DNA of 64,000 bases from JAUYQR01 sp050632395 (GTDB lineage Bacteria; Pseudomonadota; Alphaproteobacteria; Rhodobacterales; Rhodobacteraceae): contig NZ_CP192600.1 in NCBI RefSeq assembly GCF_050632395.1, positions 2,976,001-3,040,000 of the forward strand. The letters are read 5' to 3'. This document shows, piece after piece, positions 1 to 7,869 of this stretch. A program made the position numbers and the translations under genes. The notes beneath the pieces are model-generated. The model did no database searches. It worked only from the letters and a program-made list of their open reading frames with translations, and was not told the DNA's origin. Each line of letters begins with the position of its first letter. The first letter of the stretch is position 1.

Positions 1-224
1 TACTGCTCAGTCAGGTGCTTTACTACCTCGAATCCAACACCCGCAGCGCTACCGTGATCGGTGCCATCGTCGGCGGCGGCATTGGCCTGCTTCTGACGCA
101 GGCGATCATCACCCAGAAGGATTGGGAAGAGGTCGCCTATTACATGGTCCTTATCGTGCTCATGGTTATGGCGATGGACACCCTCTCCGGCTGGCTTCGC
201 CGCAAATTGATAAAGGGTCCCTGA
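1..224 (+). CDS. phnE: Phosphonate ABC transporter permease PhnE, C-terminal end (partial)
   Basis: This is the last part of an integral membrane permease whose start lies before the window; the frame is open from the first bases to a TGA at 222-224. The visible end contains a loop with SNTRSATVIG, matching the conserved cytoplasmic region of PhnE-type permeases, followed by a glycine-rich helix, a second hydrophobic helix and a basic tail. PhnE forms the membrane channel of the PhnCDE importer for phosphonates. Its place directly ahead of C-P lyase genes supports the call. phnC and phnD would be expected upstream, outside the window. Confidence 0.85.
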   Translation, partial: LLSQVLYYLESNTRSATVIGAIVGGGIGLLLTQAIITQKDWEEVAYYMVLIVLMVMAMDTLSGWLRRKLIKGP

Positions 225-226
225 CG

Positions 227-346
227 ATGCCTGCGCGCCCCGGCATGCGCCCCGAAAAGCGCCTCGGCGCGCGGATCGTCCGCGCCTCCGCCGGCGGCAC
301 ACATCCGCGCCCAGCAAACCCCGCCACCCCTCCGCCAGAAAGTTAA
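227..346 (+). CDS. Possible 39-residue ORF between phnE and the transferase
   Basis: A short ATG-initiated frame starts two bases after the phnE stop and ends four bases before the next ATG, so it could be translated by coupling. An AGGG lies about nine bases upstream of the ATG. The product would be basic and rich in arginine and proline, with no recognisable domain, signal or membrane segment. I do not recognise it. GC-rich DNA readily gives such frames by chance, so it may simply be intergenic sequence. Confidence 0.2.
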   Translation: MPARPGMRPEKRLGARIVRASAGGTHPRPANPATPPPES

Positions 347-349
347 GAA

Positions 350-1027
350 ATGCTGAACGCCGCCACGCAACCCATTGAAATGCCTCAAGTCGGCACCCCG
401 TCCCACGGTGGGACACGCCTCTCGCCCGACGGGCCGACGATTCATCCCACGGCGCAGGTGATCGCCTCCCGCCTCGCCCCCTGGACCGAGGTCGGCGAAG
501 GCTCCCGCGTCCTCAACTCCACCTTCGAAGCCTATGCCTACTGCGACCGCTTCTCCGACATTGCCAACACCACCGTGGGCCGCTTTTCAAACATCGCGGC
601 GATGACCCGGATCGGCCCGACCGACCACCCCTTCACGCACGCAGCCCAGCACCATTTTCTCTACCGCTCGACAAACTACTGGCCCGACACGCCCGACGAT
701 GCCGATTTCCTCGCCGCACGCGCCGCCCGCCACACCACCCTCGGCCCCGATTGCTGGATCGGCCACGGCGCGATCATCAAACCCGAGGTCACCATCGGTA
801 CCGGCGCCATCGTCGCCTCCGGCGCGGTCGTGACCAAGGATGTCGCCCCCTTCATGATCGTCGCGGGCTGCCCCGCCACGACCCTCCGCGCCCGCTTTTC
901 ACAGCCGATCATCGACCGCCTGCTGGCCCTCGCCTGGTGGGATTGGGATCACGCGCGCCTGCGTCGGGCCCTTCTCGATTTTCGCACCCTGAAGGCCGAA
1001 GCCTTTCTCGATGCCTACGGCGGCTAG
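350..1027 (+). CDS. Phosphonate-locus hexapeptide-repeat transferase (DapH/LpxA-type fold)
   Basis: A 225-residue protein with left-handed beta-helix repeats: isoleucine/valine-led hexapeptides occur around residues 50-85 and again around residues 130-170 (for example IGTGAIVASGAVVTKD). Histidines in the middle (GPTDHPF) resemble the catalytic region of xenobiotic or chloramphenicol-type acetyltransferases. This family is repeatedly found in C-P lyase operons and is thought to be an acetyltransferase acting on aminoalkylphosphonates; the substrate is not proven. It follows phnE and overlaps the end of the opposite-strand phnF by four bases. An ATG at 380 is a possible alternative start. Confidence 0.82.
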   Translation: MLNAATQPIEMPQVGTPSHGGTRLSPDGPTIHPTAQVIASRLAPWTEVGEGSRVLNSTFEAYAYCDRFSDIANTTVGRFSNIAAMTRIGPTDHPFTHAAQHHFLYRSTNYWPDTPDDADFLAARAARHTTLGPDCWIGHGAIIKPEVTIGTGAIVASGAVVTKDVAPFMIVAGCPATTLRARFSQPIIDRLLALAWWDWDHARLRRALLDFRTLKAEAFLDAYGG

Positions 1028-1725
1028 TCAGGGCTGACGGTTAGCGTCACCCGCTCGCCCGCAAACCACGTCGTGCCGTGCTCCACCGGCACACCCGCCG
1101 CATCGACATTGACCGCGACCGACTGCAGCACCGCCGACCCTTCGGCCGCCTGCAAAGCCAGCGCCAGCACCGCCGGCGCGGACTGCGCGGTCAGCCGCGT
1201 TTCGGCGCGGGTATAGTCCGCCAACCCGCACGCCTGCAACGCCTCGGTGATGGACCCGTGCTCGCGGATTGCGGCGGGCAGGTCGGGGAACCGCGCCGCC
1301 GGAAACACCGACCGGAACGACGCCAGTGGGTGGCCATCCGCCAGCGACACACCCTCGACGACATGCACCTGCGACCCTGCCGCCAGCCTTAACCCCACCG
1401 CTTCGGCAGCCGTCGCCGGACGCGTGTCGACACTTCTGATCTGTCGTGACGGCGTGCGCCCCTCGGCGGCGATGATCTGGTGAAAGCGTACCCGCCGGCC
1501 CAGCGGATAGACCGTCGGACGCGCAGCTACGAAAACACCCGCCCCCCGCCGCGAATGCACAATCCCCTGACCCGCAAGGTCCGCCAGCGCACGCCGCACG
1601 GTATGGCGGTTGACGCCGAACCGCTGCGCCAGAACGGCCTCGGTTTGCAAGCGCGACCCGGGGGGATAAGCCCCTCCCGCTATCTCATCGCGCAGTGTGC
1701 CGGCGATCTCGGACCAGATTGCCAA
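1024..1725 (-). CDS. phnF: GntR/HutC-family phosphonate regulator PhnF
   Basis: A 233-residue regulator. Residues 1-70 form a GntR winged helix-turn-helix (LAQRFGVNRHTVRRALADL is the recognition region) and residues 85-230 form a UTRA ligand-binding domain. PhnF proteins repress phn genes and respond to phosphonate or phosphate-related signals. The gene lies opposite to phnG, with a 117-base divergent promoter between them that holds a tandem repeat at 1792-1807, a plausible operator. Its 3' end converges on the hexapeptide transferase with a four-base overlap. Confidence 0.88.
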   Translation of the reverse strand: MAIWSEIAGTLRDEIAGGAYPPGSRLQTEAVLAQRFGVNRHTVRRALADLAGQGIVHSRRGAGVFVAARPTVYPLGRRVRFHQIIAAEGRTPSRQIRSVDTRPATAAEAVGLRLAAGSQVHVVEGVSLADGHPLASFRSVFPAARFPDLPAAIREHGSITEALQACGLADYTRAETRLTAQSAPAVLALALQAAEGSAVLQSVAVNVDAAGVPVEHGTTWFAGERVTLTVSPD

Positions 1726-1791
1726 GGTGGGTTCCTGTCACCAAAAATTCACAACTCTTCGATTGCCGCTCCGGGCTGCGGCCAGTAGTAT

Positions 1792-1807
1792 TTGTCTAGT
1801 TGTATAG
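1792..1807. promoter_or_regulatory. Tandem 8-bp repeat in the phnF-phnG promoter
   Basis: TTGTCTAG is followed immediately by TTGTATAG, two copies differing by one base. They lie 67 bases upstream of phnF and 35 bases upstream of phnG. The second copy runs into GGTCCA, so the stretch partly resembles the GTATAGACC core of known PhnF operators. Binding by PhnF is inferred from position and motif only. Confidence 0.4.
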
Positions 1808-1842
1808 GTCCACAAGCGTGGCCGCAAGTTGTCGAGAATCAA

Positions 1843-2286
1843 ATGACCCTGCCCCCGACGAAAGACCGCCAGACCTGGATGTCGGTGTTGGCCAAAGCCG
1901 CGCCCGGACGTCTGGCGCAACTGTTGCCCGCCCTGCCCGAGCACCGCTTCCTGCGCTCGCCCGAGGTTGGTGCCGTCATGGTCCGGGGCCGTATCGGCGG
2001 CACGGGCGAGGCGTTCAACCTTGGCGAAATGACGGTCACGCGCGCCTCGGTCCAACTTTCCGCAGGCTCGGTCGGTCACGCCTGGGTGCAGGGCCGCGAC
2101 AAGGCACACGCAACGCGCGCGGCCATTGTCGATGCACTGATGCAAACCGACGCCGCCCCCGAAATCGGGAAGGCCATCGTCGACGTCCTTGCCACCGAGG
2201 CCACTGAAGCCACGGCAGCCCGCGCAGCCCGCGCCGCCACAACCAAGGTCGATTTCTTCACCCTCGTCCGCGGAGAAGACAAATGA
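1843..2286 (+). CDS. phnG: C-P lyase core subunit PhnG
   Basis: A 147-residue protein of the usual PhnG length. It begins with an ATG at 1843 (MTLPPTKDRQTW); an in-frame TTG at 1792 lies inside the promoter repeat and is rejected. Conserved features include the VMVRGRIGGTGEAFNLGEMTVTR-like central segment and a hydrophobic dimer interface. PhnG joins PhnH, PhnI and PhnJ in the cytoplasmic C-P lyase core complex, where PhnG and PhnI act in attaching methylphosphonate to ATP in place of adenine. The stop overlaps the phnH start by four bases. Confidence 0.93.
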   Translation: MTLPPTKDRQTWMSVLAKAAPGRLAQLLPALPEHRFLRSPEVGAVMVRGRIGGTGEAFNLGEMTVTRASVQLSAGSVGHAWVQGRDKAHATRAAIVDALMQTDAAPEIGKAIVDVLATEATEATAARAARAATTKVDFFTLVRGEDK

Positions 2287-2852
2287 CGGTCGCCAGCCTC
2301 ACAGGCGGGTTTTCCGCTACCCCCCAGCAGTCTGCGCAAGCCTTCCGCGCGATCCTTGAGGCGTTGGCGCGGCCCGGCACCATTCATCCGGTCGCCGGCG
2401 CGTCGCCGCCATCGCCGCTTTCAGTCGCGGCTGGGGTGGCACTTTTGACGCTGGCCGATGCCACCACGCCGCTGCACCTTGCCGGTGCCGCAGACTGCGC
2501 CGAAGTCTGCGACTGGATCGCGTTTCACATCGGCGCGCCCCTTGTTGCGGCAGGGGATGCCGATTTTGCCCTTGGCACTTGGGAGGCGCTGCAGCCAATC
2601 ACCCGCTATCGCATCGGCACGCCGGATTATCCCGACCGTTCGGCCACGCTGATCGTCGAGGTGGACCGCCTTACCACCCACGGCGCCTGCCTGACCGGAC
2701 CGGGGATCGAGACGGTGTCATGGCTCAGCCTGCCTGAAACCGCGGCTTTCCGCGCGAACCGGGCGCTGTTTCCACTGGGCTTCGATTGCCTGTTTACCTG
2801 CGGCGCCCGGCTTGCCGGACTGCCCCGATCAACCCGAGTGGAGGCGATCTGA
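2283..2852 (+). CDS. phnH: C-P lyase core subunit PhnH
   Basis: A 189-residue homodimer-forming subunit of the C-P lyase core. Typical features are the N-terminal GGFSATPQQSAQAFRAILEALARPG region and the C-terminal FPLGFDCLFTCGARLAGLPRST region that is strongly conserved in PhnH. The fold is related to PLP-dependent transferases but has no cofactor lysine; its role is structural support of the PhnGHIJ complex. It is coupled on both sides, overlapping phnG by four bases and sharing one base with phnI. Confidence 0.93.
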   Translation: MTVASLTGGFSATPQQSAQAFRAILEALARPGTIHPVAGASPPSPLSVAAGVALLTLADATTPLHLAGAADCAEVCDWIAFHIGAPLVAAGDADFALGTWEALQPITRYRIGTPDYPDRSATLIVEVDRLTTHGACLTGPGIETVSWLSLPETAAFRANRALFPLGFDCLFTCGARLAGLPRSTRVEAI

Positions 2853-3952
2853 TGTATGTTGCGGTCAAGGGTGGCGAACGCGCCATCGACAACGCCCACG
2901 CCTGGCTGGCCGAAGAACGCAGGGGCGACCGGGACGTGCCCGAACTGACCGTCGCCCAGATCCGCGAACAGATGCGTTTGGCGGTGAACCGGGTAATGGC
3001 GGAAGGCTCGCTTTACGACCCCGATCTTGCGGCGCTGGCGATCAAGCAGGCGCGCGGCGACCTTATCGAGGCGGTGTTCTTGATCCGCGCCTACCGCACC
3101 ACCTTGCCCCGCCTTGGCGCCTCGAACCCGGTCGATACGGCGACAATGACCCTCGACCGCAGGATTTCGGCGACCTTCAAGGATCTTCCCGGCGGGCAGG
3201 TGCTAGGCCCGACTTTCGACTACACCCACCGTCTGCTGGATTTCGCGCTGATGGCTGAAGGCGAAGCTCACTTCGCCCCTCCACCCGAGAAAGTGGACGC
3301 ACCGCAAACCGCCCCGCAGCCGGTTCCGCATGTGGCCAGCTTTCTGAACCGCGACGGCCTGATCGAAGAGGCGACCGCCACCGATTCCGCCCCCACCGAC
3401 CTGACGCGCACCCCGCTTGAACTTCCCGCCTCGCGCGCTTTGCGTCTGCAGGCGCTGACGCGCGGCGACGAAGGCTTCGTCCTGTCGATGGCCTATTCCA
3501 CCCAGCGCGGCTACGGCCGCACCCACGCCTTCGTGGGCGAACTGCGTATCGGTCGCGTCGCGGTCGAGGTCGACATCCCCGAACTTGGCTTTGCCGTAGA
3601 AATCGGCGAGGTCGAGGTGACCGAATGCGAAACCGTCAACCAGTTCAAAGGCTCGAAAACCGAACCTCCGCAGTTCACCCGCGGCTACGGGCTGGTGTTC
3701 GGCCAGACCGAACGCAAGGCTATTGCGATGAGCCTCGTGGACCGCAGCCTGCGTTGGAACGAACTTGGTGAAGACTATACCGGCGCCCCCGCGCAGGACG
3801 AGGAATTCGTGCTTTACCACTGCGACAACATTCAGGCGACCGGGTTTCTGGAACACATCAAGCTGCCGCACTACGTCGATTTTCAGGCCGAACTTGAGCT
3901 TGTCCGGCGCCTGCGGCTTGAGGCGCAGATGATGCAAGAGGCTGCGGAATGA
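2852..3952 (+). CDS. phnI: C-P lyase nucleosidase subunit PhnI
   Basis: A 366-residue protein starting at MYVAVKGGERAI, which is the conserved PhnI N terminus; an in-frame ATG at 2786 inside phnH is rejected. PhnI is the catalytic nucleosidase that, with PhnG, PhnH and PhnL, couples a phosphonate to the C1 of the ribose of ATP with loss of adenine. The central SLVDRSLRW and C-terminal FVLYHCDNIQATGFLEHIKLPHYVDFQ stretches are family hallmarks, given here as landmarks. Unusually, phnJ does not follow directly: 273 bases with an opposite-strand gene intervene. Confidence 0.94.
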   Translation: MYVAVKGGERAIDNAHAWLAEERRGDRDVPELTVAQIREQMRLAVNRVMAEGSLYDPDLAALAIKQARGDLIEAVFLIRAYRTTLPRLGASNPVDTATMTLDRRISATFKDLPGGQVLGPTFDYTHRLLDFALMAEGEAHFAPPPEKVDAPQTAPQPVPHVASFLNRDGLIEEATATDSAPTDLTRTPLELPASRALRLQALTRGDEGFVLSMAYSTQRGYGRTHAFVGELRIGRVAVEVDIPELGFAVEIGEVEVTECETVNQFKGSKTEPPQFTRGYGLVFGQTERKAIAMSLVDRSLRWNELGEDYTGAPAQDEEFVLYHCDNIQATGFLEHIKLPHYVDFQAELELVRRLRLEAQMMQEAAE

Positions 3953-3954
3953 GC

Positions 3955-4197
3955 CTAGTCTCCACCCCCGTCACCATCCGCATCAACCGCGTTCTGCGCA
4001 TCCCACCGGTCGCGCGGATCGTCCCGCGACCGTCCCGGCGTGCCGTCGATCTCCACCCAGACGTAGCCACCGCCTTCGTCTCTGCGCAGCGATTTCCGGC
4101 GCTGGTCCTTGAGGCGTTCGCGCCGGATCACATACCCGGCCACGACAAGAAAGATCGCCAGCGGGATCAGCACAATCAGCCATTCGTCTGCCGTCAC
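3955..4197 (-). CDS. Small single-pass membrane protein encoded antisense between phnI and phnJ
   Basis: An 80-residue frame from a GTG at 4197, chosen because AAGGAA sits six bases upstream; an in-frame ATG at 4227 overlaps the phnJ start and has no such site. Residues 5-24 (WLIVLIPLAIFLVVAGYVI) form one transmembrane helix, followed by a basic RRERLKDQRRK stretch expected in the cytoplasm and an acidic, glycine-rich tail. Codons are strongly GC-ending, as in the neighbouring genes, which favours real coding. I do not recognise a family. It fills the whole gap between two normally adjacent C-P lyase genes. Confidence 0.6.
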   Translation of the reverse strand: MTADEWLIVLIPLAIFLVVAGYVIRRERLKDQRRKSLRRDEGGGYVWVEIDGTPGRSRDDPRDRWDAQNAVDADGDGGGD

Positions 4198-4225
4198 ACC
4201 GCATTCCTTTCGTCGGGGGCTTCCC

Positions 4226-5140
4226 ATGACTGATTACAACTTCGCCTACCTCGACGAACAGACCAAGCGCATGATCCGTCGCGCGATCTTGAAGGGGATC
4301 GCCGTGCCGGGCTATCAGGTTCCCTTCGCCAGCCGCGAGATGCCCATGCCCTACGGCTGGGGCACCGGTGGCGTGCAGGTGACAGCGGCCTGCCTTGTGC
4401 CCGACGACCGCCTGAAGGTCATCGACCAGGGCGCGGACGACACCACAAACGCCGTCAGCATCCGCAAATTCTTCCAGCGCACCGCCGGTGTCGCCGTCAC
4501 CGAATCCACCACCGAGGCGACGATCATCCAGACCCGCCACCGGATCCCCGAAACGGCGCTGACGGATGGCCAGATCCTCGTCTACCAGGTCCCGATCCCC
4601 GAACCCCTGCGGTTTCTCGAACCGCGCGAAACCGAGACCCGCAAGATGCACGAGCTGGAGGAATACGGCCTGATGCACGTCAAGCTTTATGAAGACATCG
4701 CCCGCCACGGCCAGATTGCTACCTCCTACGCCTACCCGGTCAAGGTCGAGGGGCGCTATGTGATGGACCCCTCACCGATCCCGAAGTTCGACAACCCGAA
4801 ACTGTCGGGCAACCGCGCGATACAACTGTTCGGCGCAGGCCGCGAACAGCGCATCTACGCCGTGCCCCCCTTCACCGAAGTCGTCAGCCTGGATTTCGAC
4901 GACCACCCGTTCCACGCCTCCAAGGCTCCGCACGATTGCGACCTCTGCGGCGCGAAGGCCAGCTATCTGGACGAGGTGATCACCGACGATCAGGGCGGCC
5001 GGATGTTCGTCTGTTCCGACACCGATTTCTGCAGCGCCCGCCGTACAGCCGGCCACAAGGGCCCTCTCGCGGCCGATCCCGCACATTTCCCCACAAGGAA
5101 GGAGGGGCAAGGCAGGCCCCGGCAAGAGGGCGCGGCATGA
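4226..5140 (+). CDS. phnJ: C-P lyase radical SAM subunit PhnJ
   Basis: A 304-residue enzyme that cleaves the carbon-phosphorus bond of ribosyl phosphonate triphosphate products by S-adenosylmethionine radical chemistry. Cysteines 238, 241 and 263 (CX2CX21C) match the unusual iron-sulfur ligand set of PhnJ, and Cys269 matches the thiyl-radical cysteine. The start MTDYNFAYLDEQTKR is the conserved N terminus; an upstream in-frame ATG at 4109 runs through the antisense gene and is rejected. Its stop overlaps the phnK ATG (ATGA). Confidence 0.95.
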   Translation: MTDYNFAYLDEQTKRMIRRAILKGIAVPGYQVPFASREMPMPYGWGTGGVQVTAACLVPDDRLKVIDQGADDTTNAVSIRKFFQRTAGVAVTESTTEATIIQTRHRIPETALTDGQILVYQVPIPEPLRFLEPRETETRKMHELEEYGLMHVKLYEDIARHGQIATSYAYPVKVEGRYVMDPSPIPKFDNPKLSGNRAIQLFGAGREQRIYAVPPFTEVVSLDFDDHPFHASKAPHDCDLCGAKASYLDEVITDDQGGRMFVCSDTDFCSARRTAGHKGPLAADPAHFPTRKEGQGRPRQEGAA

Positions 5141-5922
5141 CCCTGATGCAAACATTGTCCGTCACTGACGCGCCACTTCTGCGGGTCGAAGGACTGACCA
5201 AACGCTACGGCACCCGCATCGGCTGCATCGACGTCAGCTTCGATCTTTACCCGGGCGAGGTGCTTGGCATCGTCGGCGAAAGCGGCTCGGGCAAATCCAC
5301 GCTTCTGTCCTGCCTTGCCGGGCACCTGAAGCCCGATCTTGGCCGGGTAGACTACGACGGGCGCGACACCCTGACGATGGCCGAAACCGCGCGCCGCCGC
5401 CTGTCGCGCACCGATTGGGCCTATGTCCACCAGAACCCGCGCGACGGCTTGCGGATGGGCGTTTCCGCCGGGGGCAACGTCGGCGAACGGCTGATGGCGG
5501 TCGGCGCCCGCCACTACGGCGACATCCGCGACAAGGCCACCGATTGGCTGGGGCGGGTGGAAATTGCGGCCGACCGGATCGACGACCGCCCCTCCGCCTT
5601 TTCGGGTGGGATGCAGCAACGCCTGCAGATCGCCCGCAACCTGGTCACCGGGCCGCGCCTTGTGTTCATGGACGAACCGACCGGCGGGCTTGACGTCAGC
5701 GTGCAGGCACGCCTGCTCGACCTGCTGCGCGGCCTTGTCCGCGACCTTGGTCTCAGCGTCATTATCGTCACCCACGACCTTGCCGTCGTCCGCCTTCTGG
5801 CGCACCGTCTGATGGTGATGAAGGGCGGCCGGGTTGTGGAACAGGGCCTGACCGATCAGGTTCTGGATGATCCGCAGCACGCCTATACCCAGCTTCTCGT
5901 CTCGTCAGTTCTGCAGGTGTAA
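5137..5922 (+). CDS. phnK: C-P lyase ATP-binding protein PhnK
   Basis: A 261-residue ABC-type ATPase that docks on the PhnGHIJ core rather than on a membrane permease. Walker A is GESGSGKST at residues 47-55, the signature is FSGGMQQR, and Walker B is LVFMDEPTGGLD, followed by the switch histidine in THDLAVV. The ATG at 5137 overlaps the phnJ stop; the preceding in-frame extension has no PhnK-like sequence. phnL follows after four bases. Confidence 0.93.
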   Translation: MTLMQTLSVTDAPLLRVEGLTKRYGTRIGCIDVSFDLYPGEVLGIVGESGSGKSTLLSCLAGHLKPDLGRVDYDGRDTLTMAETARRRLSRTDWAYVHQNPRDGLRMGVSAGGNVGERLMAVGARHYGDIRDKATDWLGRVEIAADRIDDRPSAFSGGMQQRLQIARNLVTGPRLVFMDEPTGGLDVSVQARLLDLLRGLVRDLGLSVIIVTHDLAVVRLLAHRLMVMKGGRVVEQGLTDQVLDDPQHAYTQLLVSSVLQV

Positions 5923-5926
5923 GCCG

Positions 5927-6610
5927 ATGATCCGTATCCAAGATCTGTCCAAATCCTTCACCCTGCACAATCAGGGCGCGGCGGTGATCCCGGTCATGTC
6001 CGGCGCCGCGCTGACCGTGAACCCCGGCGAATGTGTCGGGCTGATCGGCCAGTCCGGTGCCGGGAAATCCACGCTGATGCGCATGGTCTACGGCAATTAC
6101 CTTGCCGCCGGCGGCAGCCTGATTGTCGGCACGCTTGACGTGGCCACGGCGGCCCCGCGCCAGATCATCGCGCTGCGCCGCGAAACACTAGGCTATGTCA
6201 GCCAGTTCCTGCGCGTCGTGCCACGGGTGCCGACGCTGGACGTGGTTGCCGAACCACTTCTTGCGCTTGGCACGCCTGCCGAACAGGCCCGACACCACGC
6301 GGCCACCCTGCTGGCCCGCCTGAACATTCCCGAACGCCTCTGGTCCCTGTCGCCCACCACATTCTCGGGCGGCGAACAGCAGCGCGTCAACATCGCGCGT
6401 GGCTTTGCCCACGCCTACCCGGCACTCCTCCTGGATGAACCGACTGCGAGCCTTGATGCCGCCAACCGCGAGATTGTGCTGGAGATGATCCTTGAGGCCA
6501 AAGCCCGCGGTGCGGCCATACTCGGCATCTTCCACGACGAAGCCGCCCGCGCCCAAGTGTGTGACCGGCTTGTCGACGTTACCGGCTTTACCCCAAGGGC
6601 CGCAGCATGA
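5927..6610 (+). CDS. phnL: C-P lyase ATP-binding protein PhnL
   Basis: A 227-residue ABC-type ATPase, the usual length for PhnL. Walker A is GQSGAGKST at residues 41-49, the signature FSGGEQQR and Walker B LLLDEPTASLD. It is required with PhnG, PhnH and PhnI for forming the ribose-phosphonate bond and pairs functionally with PhnK. The start MIRIQDLSKSF lies four bases after the phnK stop. Its own stop overlaps the phnN ATG by four bases, so translation of the two is probably coupled. Confidence 0.92.
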   Translation: MIRIQDLSKSFTLHNQGAAVIPVMSGAALTVNPGECVGLIGQSGAGKSTLMRMVYGNYLAAGGSLIVGTLDVATAAPRQIIALRRETLGYVSQFLRVVPRVPTLDVVAEPLLALGTPAEQARHHAATLLARLNIPERLWSLSPTTFSGGEQQRVNIARGFAHAYPALLLDEPTASLDAANREIVLEMILEAKARGAAILGIFHDEAARAQVCDRLVDVTGFTPRAAA

Positions 6611-7131
6611 TCTTTGCCGTCGTCGGCCCCTCGGGTGCGGGCAAGGACACACTGCTTTCTGGCGCGCTGGCGGCCCGCCCCGACCTGCGCCTCGTCCGCC
6701 GCGTCATCACCCGGCCTACCAAAGCCGGGGGCGAAGATTTCGAGGGCGTGACCGAAGCCGAGTTTCAAACGCGCCTCGCCCAAGGCGCTTTTGCCCTGAC
6801 GTGGGATGCGCACGGCCTGCGCTACGCCATCCCGCACGACCAGATCAACGGTCCGCAGGACGTGGTTTTCAACGGCAGCCGCGCCGCCCTGCCTGAAGCC
6901 GTCCGCGTCTTTCCCGACCTGCGCGTGATCGTCGTCACCGCCCCCGATGCGGTCCTTGCCGCCCGACTTGCCGCCCGTGGCCGCGAAACCGTCTCCGACA
7001 TCGCCACCCGCCTGTCGCGCGCTGCCTTTACCCTGCCAGATGGGATAGCGGCGACCACAGTAGTCAACGACAGCACGGCCGCCGAAGGCATCTCGCGCCT
7101 GCTTGCTGCTCTTCAGCCGGTCAGGGCATGA
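6607..7131 (+). CDS. phnN: Ribose 1,5-bisphosphate phosphokinase PhnN
   Basis: A 174-residue P-loop kinase of the guanylate-kinase fold. The Walker A motif GPSGAGKDT lies at residues 7-15, and VIVVTAPDAVLAARLAARGRE is the lid-adjacent region. PhnN phosphorylates ribose 1,5-bisphosphate to PRPP, returning the C-P lyase ribose product to nucleotide synthesis. It is the last gene of the plus-strand phnGHI/JKLN series and overlaps the convergent DUF1045 gene by 19 bases. Confidence 0.92.
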   Translation: MIFAVVGPSGAGKDTLLSGALAARPDLRLVRRVITRPTKAGGEDFEGVTEAEFQTRLAQGAFALTWDAHGLRYAIPHDQINGPQDVVFNGSRAALPEAVRVFPDLRVIVVTAPDAVLAARLAARGRETVSDIATRLSRAAFTLPDGIAATTVVNDSTAAEGISRLLAALQPVRA

Positions 7132-7766
7132 CGATGCAGCAGGTGAAACTCCCCGCTTGCATCTTCGCCGAACAGGCACAGATCCTCGATCACGAAGGGG
7201 CGCGGCAGCACCGGCGCGAACCATGCATCCAGTACCGCCCTCACCGCACCGGCCTCGGTGTCCGGCAGGCGGTCGGTCAGCGTCAGGTGAAATCGGAACT
7301 CGTCCATCACATGCGGATAACCCCAATGGTCCAGCAAGACCCGCTGCCGCGCCGGCAGCCGGTCTGGCCGGCGGCGGGCAATCTCGGCTTCGGTCAACGG
7401 TGCGCGCAACTCATTGGTGCCCTCGACCACTGCCGCTCCCAATTCCAGCAGCGCCGCCTCGCAGCCAAGCGGCGTCAGCGCCAGAAACCCGTGCAGGTTT
7501 TCAACCGCCAACCCCTCGCAAACCACCGGGGCGAGTTTGGCCGCCAGCCCGGCCACAACCTCGTTGATTGCCACGCCGTCCACACCCTCGGAGGGTCGGA
7601 ACGGGGCGCGGATCGTGCCGTGAAAACCATACCGTCGCGGCTCGCCCGTGATCTCGGCAGCCGGTCGCGGCAACCCCGGCAGATCGACGCCCCCCGCCAG
7701 CCATTTCCCGGCCCGGTCGGCAAAGCCACCGGCCCGCGGTGCATAATAGACAGCGTATCGCTTCAT
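7113..7766 (-). CDS. DUF1045 phosphonate-locus protein, 2H phosphoesterase-like
   Basis: A 217-residue protein of the DUF1045 family, which is almost confined to C-P lyase loci. Start MKRYAVYYAP matches the usual N terminus; an ATG three codons upstream is also possible. Two H-x-T motifs, FHGTI near residue 51 and FHLTL near residue 145, are the signature of 2H phosphoesterases, which act on cyclic phosphodiesters. No PhnP phosphodiesterase is encoded in the window, so this protein could hydrolyse the cyclic ribose phosphate made by C-P lyase. That role is inferred. It is divergent from phnM. Confidence 0.8.
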   Translation of the reverse strand: MKRYAVYYAPRAGGFADRAGKWLAGGVDLPGLPRPAAEITGEPRRYGFHGTIRAPFRPSEGVDGVAINEVVAGLAAKLAPVVCEGLAVENLHGFLALTPLGCEAALLELGAAVVEGTNELRAPLTEAEIARRRPDRLPARQRVLLDHWGYPHVMDEFRFHLTLTDRLPDTEAGAVRAVLDAWFAPVLPRPFVIEDLCLFGEDASGEFHLLHRHALTG

Positions 7767-7797
7767 GTTATCCATGCCAGCCCGTTAGCGCGGCCAT

Positions 7798-7813
7798 GTC
7801 ACACCGGTGTGAC
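7798..7813. promoter_or_regulatory. Perfect 16-bp palindrome in the DUF1045-phnM divergent promoter
   Basis: GTCACACCGGTGTGAC is its own reverse complement. It lies 31 bases upstream of the DUF1045 start and 56 bases upstream of the phnM ATG, in the only non-coding space between them. Position and perfect symmetry suggest an operator for a dimeric regulator. It differs from the phnF-phnG repeat, so the regulator may not be PhnF. Confidence 0.5.
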
Positions 7814-7869
7814 GGGCGCATGTCATTTCCACCCCGAACCCGCGCGCCGCGCAAGACAGGACCGCCCCG

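Noticed and set aside
3949..4233. Plus-strand frame of 94 codons opposite the small membrane-protein gene
   Set aside because: It has no recognisable sequence or start signal, while the minus-strand frame has a ribosome binding site, a transmembrane helix and host-like codons.
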